From Desulfovibrio sp. (GTDB taxonomy: Bacteria; Desulfobacterota; Desulfovibrionia; Desulfovibrionales; Desulfovibrionaceae): a DNA stretch of 36,093 nt. The DNA is taken from the NCBI GenBank assembly GCA_031275955.1, contig JAISNZ010000039.1, positions 1-36,093 of the forward strand, in the 5' to 3' direction. This document shows, in pieces, positions 30,264 through 36,093 of this stretch. The translations under genes and the position numbers were made by a program. The notes beneath the pieces were generated by a model. That model did no database searches. It was not told the origin of the DNA and saw only the letters and a list, made by a program, of their open reading frames with translations. Position 1 is the stretch's first letter; each line of letters begins with the position of its first letter.

Positions 30264-31465
30264 TGGATCTTCCACTCCGGCACAATCCCGACGACTGCAC
30301 CGCCTGCGCCATCTGCACGGTGCATTGCCCTGTGGCCGGGGCGACCCTGAAATTCCGGGGACCCAGGCTTACCGGCCCCGCCTACGAGCGGTTCCGCCTT
30401 CTGGGTTTTGGCGATGACGCCGCCCTGGAATATTGCTCCAACTGCAAAAATTGCGACATCGCCTGCCCCTCGGGGGTTCCCGTGGCCGCCTTTACCATGC
30501 TGGCCAGGGCCGCCCGGAGCGGGAAGCGCAAGCCCCCCCTGGGCGAATATCTGACAGGCTATTCCGGCACCCTGGGAGAACTGGCCCGCTTTTTCCCCGC
30601 CTTTTTCCTGAATTTCGTCCTGAAAAATCCTTTGTCCCGCGCCGTTCTTGACTCTATGGGCCTGGATCGCCGCGCGCCGCTGCCCTCCTTCGCCCCCCTC
30701 GCCCAGAGGCGGCGTCTGACGAAAAAACGGCCCGGCCGGCACGCCAGACAGGCGGTTCTTTTCCCCGGCTGTTTTGTCCGTTTCTACGAGCCGCGGGTGG
30801 GCCTGGATCTTGTCCGTCTGCTGGAAAAGGCGCGCTATGACGTCCTTGTGCCGAAGGAATTTGTCTGCTGCGGCCTGCCCCTTGTCACCGCCGGCCTGTA
30901 CGGGGCCGCCCTGGCCCGCGCGCGGGTCAACGGCAGGGAACTGGCCCGCTGGGCGGACCGCGGCCTTCCCGTGATTACCCCGTGTCCCAGCTGCGCCCTG
31001 ACGCTGCAGCAGGAATACCGCGACCTCTTTCCGGAGGAGGAGGACCTTTCCCGGCACGGTCCTGTGGTTTCGGAAGCCTGCGCCTTCATTCGCGCCCTGA
31101 TTGACGACGGGGAACTTTCCCTCGCCGGGGGGCGCCCCCCCCGTGAACTCCTTGCCTACCACGCCCCCTGCCATTTGCGGGCCATGGGCGGGGGGCGTCT
31201 TGCCCCGGACATCCTGAGCGCCGTTCCCGGCCTGCGCCTCAAGGACACGGACGCCGGGTGCTGCGGCATAGCCGGCAGCTATGGCCTGAAAAAGGGCAAA
31301 TACGAAATCGGCATGACCATCGGCGCGGATTTGTTCTCCGCCCTGAAGGGGAGCGGGGCCGGCCTCGCCCTGAGCGAATGCGGCACCTGCCGGGTGCAGA
31401 TGACCCACGGCAGCGGGCTGCCCGCCGCCCATCCCCTGTCCGTCCTTTCCGCCTGCCTGCCGTAG
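30263..31465 (+). CDS. glpC: GlpC-like iron-sulfur protein (anaerobic glycerol-3-phosphate dehydrogenase subunit C type)
   Basis: This 400-residue protein has two ferredoxin-type [4Fe-4S] motifs near the N-terminus, C12-x2-C15-x2-C18-x3-C22-P and C58-x2-C61-x2-C64-x3-C68-P. Two cysteine-rich CCG domains follow (FPGCFVRFYEP to FVCCGLP; YHAPCHLRAMG to GCCGIAGSYGLKK). Order and length match GlpC (396 residues in E. coli), which links GlpAB to the quinone pool. Here no glpA or glpB is adjacent, so it may serve another dehydrogenase; related GlcF/HdrD-like subunits are alternatives. The start is set by the first in-frame ATG before the cluster; its ribosome site is weak. A C8 run lies at 31135-31142. 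The ruvA gene starts 82 bases after it. Confidence 0.85.
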   Translation: MDLPLRHNPDDCTACAICTVHCPVAGATLKFRGPRLTGPAYERFRLLGFGDDAALEYCSNCKNCDIACPSGVPVAAFTMLARAARSGKRKPPLGEYLTGYSGTLGELARFFPAFFLNFVLKNPLSRAVLDSMGLDRRAPLPSFAPLAQRRRLTKKRPGRHARQAVLFPGCFVRFYEPRVGLDLVRLLEKARYDVLVPKEFVCCGLPLVTAGLYGAALARARVNGRELARWADRGLPVITPCPSCALTLQQEYRDLFPEEEDLSRHGPVVSEACAFIRALIDDGELSLAGGRPPRELLAYHAPCHLRAMGGGRLAPDILSAVPGLRLKDTDAGCCGIAGSYGLKKGKYEIGMTIGADLFSALKGSGAGLALSECGTCRVQMTHGSGLPAAHPLSVLSACLP

Positions 31466-31547
31466 ATCCTGCCGTCATACTTCCCGCCTCCGGCGGCATT
31501 TCCAAGCGGCGCCGGATGCGCTATATTCCCCGGAACAGGGAGCGTCT

Positions 31548-32149
31548 ATGATCGCCTATCTTGAGGGCCGGGTTCTGGAGCGGACGGAAGGGTCATGCCT
31601 TGTGCTGACGGGCGGCGGCGTGGGCTATGAGGTGCATGTTCCGGCGCATGTCCTGTCCGCCCTTCCGGGGCGGGGCGGGGAGGCGCGGTTTTTCATCTGC
31701 ACGGTGGTCCGGGAAGACGCCCTGGAACTCTATGGATTCGACACCTGGGACGAGCGGGAAACCTTTCTGACGCTGACCTCCATCACCCGGGTGGGGGCGC
31801 GCACGGCCCTGGCGATCCTCTCTGTCTTCCGGCCGGATGATTTGCGCCGCCTGGTGCTGGAAGAGGATGTCGCCGCCCTGACCCGCGTGCCCGGCATCGG
31901 CAGAAAGAGCGGCCAGCAGATTTTTCTGGAGTTGCGGTACAAGCTGAAGGGGGACCCGGGAGCGGTTCCGGGGCGGGGAGCCTCCGGGGGCGGCGTTTTT
32001 GAGGATGTCGTCGCCGGTCTCGGGAATCTGGGCTATGAGCGGGAAGAGGCGGCGAAGGTGGCGCAGAAGGTCCTGGCCGCGGAGCCGGATCTTGACGCGG
32101 GCGAAGCCCTGCGCGCCGCCCTGAAGAATCTGGCCGCCGGGAGGAAGGG

Positions 32150-32153
<4 letters not shown>
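31548..32153 (+). CDS. ruvA: Holliday junction branch migration protein RuvA
   Basis: This 201-residue protein has the OB-fold N-terminal domain (MIAYLEGRVLERTEGSCLVL, GVGYEVHVP), then two helix-hairpin-helix parts, LTSITRVGARTALAILS and ALTRVPGIGRKSGQQIFLEL, and a C-terminal domain III (about 150-201) that contacts RuvB. It binds four-way junctions as a tetramer and loads RuvB. The usual GPK and GKKT-type residues are replaced by GAR and GRKS, which is a mild deviation. The ATG follows GGGAGCGTCT. Its stop overlaps the ruvB ATG by four bases. ruvC is not directly upstream. Confidence 0.96.
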
Positions 32154-33160
<1,007 letters not shown>

Positions 33161-33239
33161 AGCGGGTCCGCTCCTCCCGGCCGAAGCGGCCGCGGGAATC
33201 CGGCGAAGAAAAGGTTGCCTCGCCCGGCGTTTTCCTCTA

Positions 33240-33270
33240 TGGTCACACGAAATAAAAATTCGTAATACCA
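33240..33270 (+). promoter_or_regulatory. Inverted repeat before the TonB-receptor ribosome site
   Basis: TGGTCACACGAA (33240-33251) and TTCGTAATACCA (33259-33270) pair at nine of twelve positions around a 7-base A/T spacer. The right arm abuts the GAAGGAG site (33271-33277). It could bind a repressor or form an RNA stem. It is not a recognisable Fur box. Confidence 0.5.
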
Positions 33271-33286
33271 GAAGGAGTGAAACACC

Positions 33287-35407
33287 ATGCGCCAGGGCAT
33301 TTTCGTTTTCCTCGTCTGTCTTTTGGTCTGGAATCTGGCGGCCCTTCCCGCCCTGTCCCAGGACTCCCCCGCTCCGGAACAGGTCTTGCCGGAGTCCGCC
33401 GGCTCCGCCCTGCCGACACAGGGTTCCCTGACACAGGGTTCCCTGACCGCCTATACCCTGCCGGAAGTCACGGTTTACGGCCTGGCCGATCAGCCGCCCT
33501 CCACCCCGGTGACCACCAGTTTCGGCACCCAGTTCAACGTCGTCACCGAGGAGCAGATCAGCCGCCAGGGGGCGCTGGATTTTTACGACGCCCTGCGCAA
33601 CGTGCCCGGCGTCATGTACCGCAAGAGCAACATCATCGGCGGCCAGACCAGCCACAGCCTGTATATCCGCGGCCGGGGGGCCAGCCATCCCAGCCCGGAC
33701 CTGAACATCTATTTCGACGACGTGCCCCGCAGCGGCGTACTCTACGGGCAGGCCCTGGCCGACGGCATCCCCGTCTACGCCCTGGGCGGCATGGAGATCT
33801 ACAAGTACCCGCAGCCCTCGCGTTTCGGCAGCGGCTACGGCATGGTGAATTTTATCCCCAAGTATATGGCCGAGGAGGGCCAGGAGGCGCGTTTCGGCTT
33901 TGAAGGCGGCAGTTACGCCACCTTTGCCGAGAACGTCGGCCTGGGCATGAAGAAGGGAGTCTGGGACATCTACGCCGCCCAGAGCCTGCTTTCCACCGAA
34001 GGGCATGTGGCTCATTCCGGCGGCTGGCAGGAAAGCTACTACCTCAACACCGGCCTGCAACTGGGAGAACACTGGAGTCTCAGATTCATGGGCAATTACG
34101 TTTACGCGGAAACCGACAAGCCGAACACCCCCCTTACCCGCCAACGGGGGAGCCCGCGCCGGTTCGACACCGAAACCTCCCTCACCACCCTGACCCTGTC
34201 CAATACCTACGCCGACGCCTCGGGCTATGTGAAGGGCTATTACAACAACACCAACTTCTGGCTGGTGGGAGAAACCAGCGGCGGCGTCCCCAATGCCGCC
34301 ACCTCCAGGCAGTCCAACGACCTGTGGGGGCTGCGGGCGCGGGAAACCTTCTCCCTCTGGGAGGGGAGCGAGATCGTGGCCGGTTTCGATCTGGACAGGA
34401 TGGATCTGGCGAACGAACAGAGATTCCGGGACAACCGATCGACCGTCACCTGGAACTTCCCGGACCAGACGGTGTTTTCCCCCTATGCCGCCGTGAGCCA
34501 GTTCCTCGGCAGCGAGGACGGCTTTCACCTCATCCCCTCCGCGGGTCTGCGTCTGTACAGCAACTCCGTCTTTGAGGACAAGGCCGCTCCCCAGGCCGGC
34601 CTGATCCTCGGCTACGCCCATACCGACCTGAACTTCAACTACGCCCGGGGCGTCAACTACCCCAGTCCCGTCATTCTGCAGAATTACCTGGGCAATGCCT
34701 CCCTGCCCTCCAGCCTGGATACGGAAGAGATCCGGCCGGAGATCGTGGATCACTACGAACTGGGCCTGACGCACACCTGGCCGGGCCTGGCGAGGCTGAG
34801 CGGCACCTTCTTCTACGACCGGGGCAGGGATCGGACCAGGGCCTACATGTACGGCAACCAGCCGTCCAGCGTGTCTTTTTTCAATTCCTCCGCCTCCCGC
34901 TACAGGATCCGGGGCCTGGAACTCGCCGGCAGCCTGACCCCTCTGGAGGGCCTGGAACTCTTCGCCGGGGCGACCTGGCTGCGGGCCAAGGCCGTGGGCG
35001 ACGACGGCCTGGAGAGGGACAGGATGCCCTATACGCCGGACTTTGCCCTGCAGACCGGCTTTTCCTGGAAGTTTCACGAGAACTTCCGCCTGAGCGGGGA
35101 CTACCAGCACCTTCAGGGCGTGTATGACGGGACGGCCGCCCGGACCACGAACCCGGCCGCTCCCGCCAGCGACTTCAGCCGGCTGACCAAATTGAACAAA
35201 CTCAAGGACATCGACGTGGTCAACCTGCGCCTGGACTATCTCTTTTCCTATGAACCCCTGGCCCTGAAGGAAGGAAAGCTCTTCTTCGCCGTGGACAATG
35301 TGTTTGACGCCGACTACGCCTATACCAAGGAGGTCTCCGCAACGGATTCCGCTTCCTACTGGATGCCCGGCACGACCTTCATGCTGGGCCTGGAACTGAA
35401 ATTCTGA
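33287..35407 (+). CDS. TonB-dependent outer-membrane receptor
   Basis: This 706-residue protein has a signal peptide (MRQGIFVFLVCLLVWNLAAL, cleavage near residue 24). A short linker carries a duplicated TQGSL, and a TonB-box-like LPEVTVYG lies at 58-65. The plug domain spans about 75-205 (FYDALRNVPGVMYRKSNIIG, LYIRGRG, NIYFDDVP, GMEIYKYPQPSRFGSGYGMVNF). A 22-strand-type beta-barrel follows to the terminal phenylalanine, with LDYLFSYEP and the final GLELKF typical of outer-membrane insertion. It imports a scarce ligand such as an iron chelate, cobalamin or another metallophore using TonB energy; the ligand is not deducible. The GAAGGAG site and an inverted repeat precede the ATG. The methyltransferase gene starts 27 bases after its stop. 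Confidence 0.94.
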   Translation: MRQGIFVFLVCLLVWNLAALPALSQDSPAPEQVLPESAGSALPTQGSLTQGSLTAYTLPEVTVYGLADQPPSTPVTTSFGTQFNVVTEEQISRQGALDFYDALRNVPGVMYRKSNIIGGQTSHSLYIRGRGASHPSPDLNIYFDDVPRSGVLYGQALADGIPVYALGGMEIYKYPQPSRFGSGYGMVNFIPKYMAEEGQEARFGFEGGSYATFAENVGLGMKKGVWDIYAAQSLLSTEGHVAHSGGWQESYYLNTGLQLGEHWSLRFMGNYVYAETDKPNTPLTRQRGSPRRFDTETSLTTLTLSNTYADASGYVKGYYNNTNFWLVGETSGGVPNAATSRQSNDLWGLRARETFSLWEGSEIVAGFDLDRMDLANEQRFRDNRSTVTWNFPDQTVFSPYAAVSQFLGSEDGFHLIPSAGLRLYSNSVFEDKAAPQAGLILGYAHTDLNFNYARGVNYPSPVILQNYLGNASLPSSLDTEEIRPEIVDHYELGLTHTWPGLARLSGTFFYDRGRDRTRAYMYGNQPSSVSFFNSSASRYRIRGLELAGSLTPLEGLELFAGATWLRAKAVGDDGLERDRMPYTPDFALQTGFSWKFHENFRLSGDYQHLQGVYDGTAARTTNPAAPASDFSRLTKLNKLKDIDVVNLRLDYLFSYEPLALKEGKLFFAVDNVFDADYAYTKEVSATDSASYWMPGTTFMLGLELKF
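33416..33445 (+). repeat. Perfect 2 x 15-base tandem repeat in the receptor gene
   Basis: ACACAGGGTTCCCTG occurs twice in a row and encodes TQGSL twice (residues 44-53) between the signal peptide and the TonB box. Because the unit is a multiple of three, copy changes keep the frame and only lengthen the periplasmic linker. Confidence 0.9.
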
Positions 35408-35434
35408 CCGGCGCCCGCCGCAGGAGGATGGCCT

Positions 35435-36082
35435 ATGCCCCCCGCTGAAAGAGGATGCCCCATGCCGCCCGCGTCGGAACGGGAGGAGCGCCGGCGCCGG
35501 TTTTTCGATCAGGCCGCCGAGGGCTGGGAGGAACGCCACTATCCCCCGGAAATCCGCGCCCGCCTGGAGCCTTTTCTGGCGCGCCTGGCCACGGCCCCGG
35601 GCCTGACCATTCTGGACGCGGGCTGCGGCCGGGGGATACTGCTGCCCCATCTGCGCCGCCTTGGCGGGCGGGACGCCCGGCTCATCGCCCTGGACGCCTC
35701 CGCCGCCATGCTCAGGGGAGTGGCGGACAAGGACCCTGGGGCTGTGGCCCTGCACGCCCGGGCGGAAAGCATCCCCCTGATCGACGCCTATGTGGACAGG
35801 GTCCTTTGCTTTGCCGCCTTCCCCCATTTTGAGGATCAGGCCGGGGCGGCCCGCGAATTCCACCGGGTGCTGAAGCCCGGCGGCCTCGCCCTGGTGCTGC
35901 ATCTGGCCAGCGCAAAGGCCGTCAACCGCCACCACGAGGACCATCCGGCCGTGCGCGGCGATCGCCTGCCCGACGAAAAAACCATGCGGGATCTCTTCCT
36001 GCGGGTGGGGTTCGTCCGGGTCAGCCTGGAGGAAAGCGCGGACTCCTACTGTTTCTCCGCGGAAAAGGAAGGGAAACGCTGA
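35435..36082 (+). CDS. Class I SAM methyltransferase (type 11) linked to the TonB receptor
   Basis: This 215-residue protein has FFDQAAEGWEERHYPPEIR before the core, motif I ILDAGCGRG (59-67), an acidic residue in IALDASAAML (D87), VDRVLCFAAFPHFED and FHRVLKPGGLALVLHLAS, all standard type 11 motifs. RHHEDHPAVRGDRLPDEKTM is a longer insert near the C-terminus. AGGAGG (35422-35427) supports the ATG at 35435; an in-frame ATG at 35462 is possible. Its stop overlaps the next ATG (TGATG). Methyltransferases next to TonB receptors can be part of metal-chelate uptake operons, but the substrate here is unknown. Confidence 0.87.
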   Translation: MPPAERGCPMPPASEREERRRRFFDQAAEGWEERHYPPEIRARLEPFLARLATAPGLTILDAGCGRGILLPHLRRLGGRDARLIALDASAAMLRGVADKDPGAVALHARAESIPLIDAYVDRVLCFAAFPHFEDQAGAAREFHRVLKPGGLALVLHLASAKAVNRHHEDHPAVRGDRLPDEKTMRDLFLRVGFVRVSLEESADSYCFSAEKEGKR

Positions 36083-36093
36083 TGTCTTTCCTT
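36082..36093 (+). CDS. First codons of a coupled downstream gene (partial)
   Basis: The methyltransferase stop and an ATG share a base (TGATG), and four codons (MSFL) are visible before the window ends. The overlap suggests another gene in the TonB-receptor operon, perhaps a transport component, but its identity cannot be seen. Confidence 0.4.

Noticed and set aside
30161..31432. A 423-codon minus-strand frame opposite glpC
   Set aside because: The plus strand has both ferredoxin motifs and both CCG domains. The antisense product is low complexity.
33161..33286. Fur box or cobalamin riboswitch before the TonB receptor
   Set aside because: No GATAATGATAATC-like site is present, and 126 bases is too short, with no cobalamin-box sequence seen.

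Overview
The window looks like a chromosomal segment from a Gram-negative, probably anaerobic bacterium. A TonB-dependent receptor and an ABC-type O-antigen exporter (Wzm/Wzt) imply an outer membrane. A GlpC-like iron-sulfur protein, a DUF6125-like protein and a class III CoA-transferase fit an anaerobe, and the general style resembles Desulfobacterota, perhaps Desulfovibrionaceae. That placement is inference. No rRNA or tRNA gene, CRISPR array, transposase or integrase was recognised.

Region 1 (8-20130) is a one-direction surface-polysaccharide locus of mixed, moderate GC. It holds a sugar nucleotidyltransferase, three multidomain glycosyltransferases (GT4-methyltransferase, GT2-degenerate GT2-GT4, GT2-GT4), an acyltransferase-3 membrane protein, three single-domain GT2 enzymes, an NAD-dependent NDP-sugar reductase/epimerase, Wzm, Wzt, three methyltransferase-like proteins and a final GT4. 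Many genes overlap or nearly touch, so they are probably one transcription unit. Together they would make an activated sugar, build and decorate a glycan, and export it through Wzm/Wzt. Two features suggest variability. One GT2 gene (12724-13542) lies between two inverted copies of a hairpin-rich element (12263-12522 and 13567-13757). The epimerase gene carries a run of ten G (14379-14388). The stretch from about 17.1 to 18.9 kb is clearly AT-rich and may be transferred.

Region 2 (20195-30221) is higher in GC. An M20 peptidase (minus strand, ending inside a fragment of the same repeat element) is divergent from a nitroreductase. A LysR regulator follows, then a likely catabolic operon: DUF6125-like protein, MFS anion symporter, YtcJ-like amidohydrolase and class III CoA-transferase, and then an EamA exporter. 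A second structured repeat family (four copies, about 22.4, 23.6, 28.8 and 30.2 kb) occupies the gaps here.

Region 3 (30263-36093) holds glpC, ruvA-ruvB, a TonB-dependent receptor with an inverted repeat just before its ribosome binding site, a methyltransferase, and the first codons of a further coupled gene.
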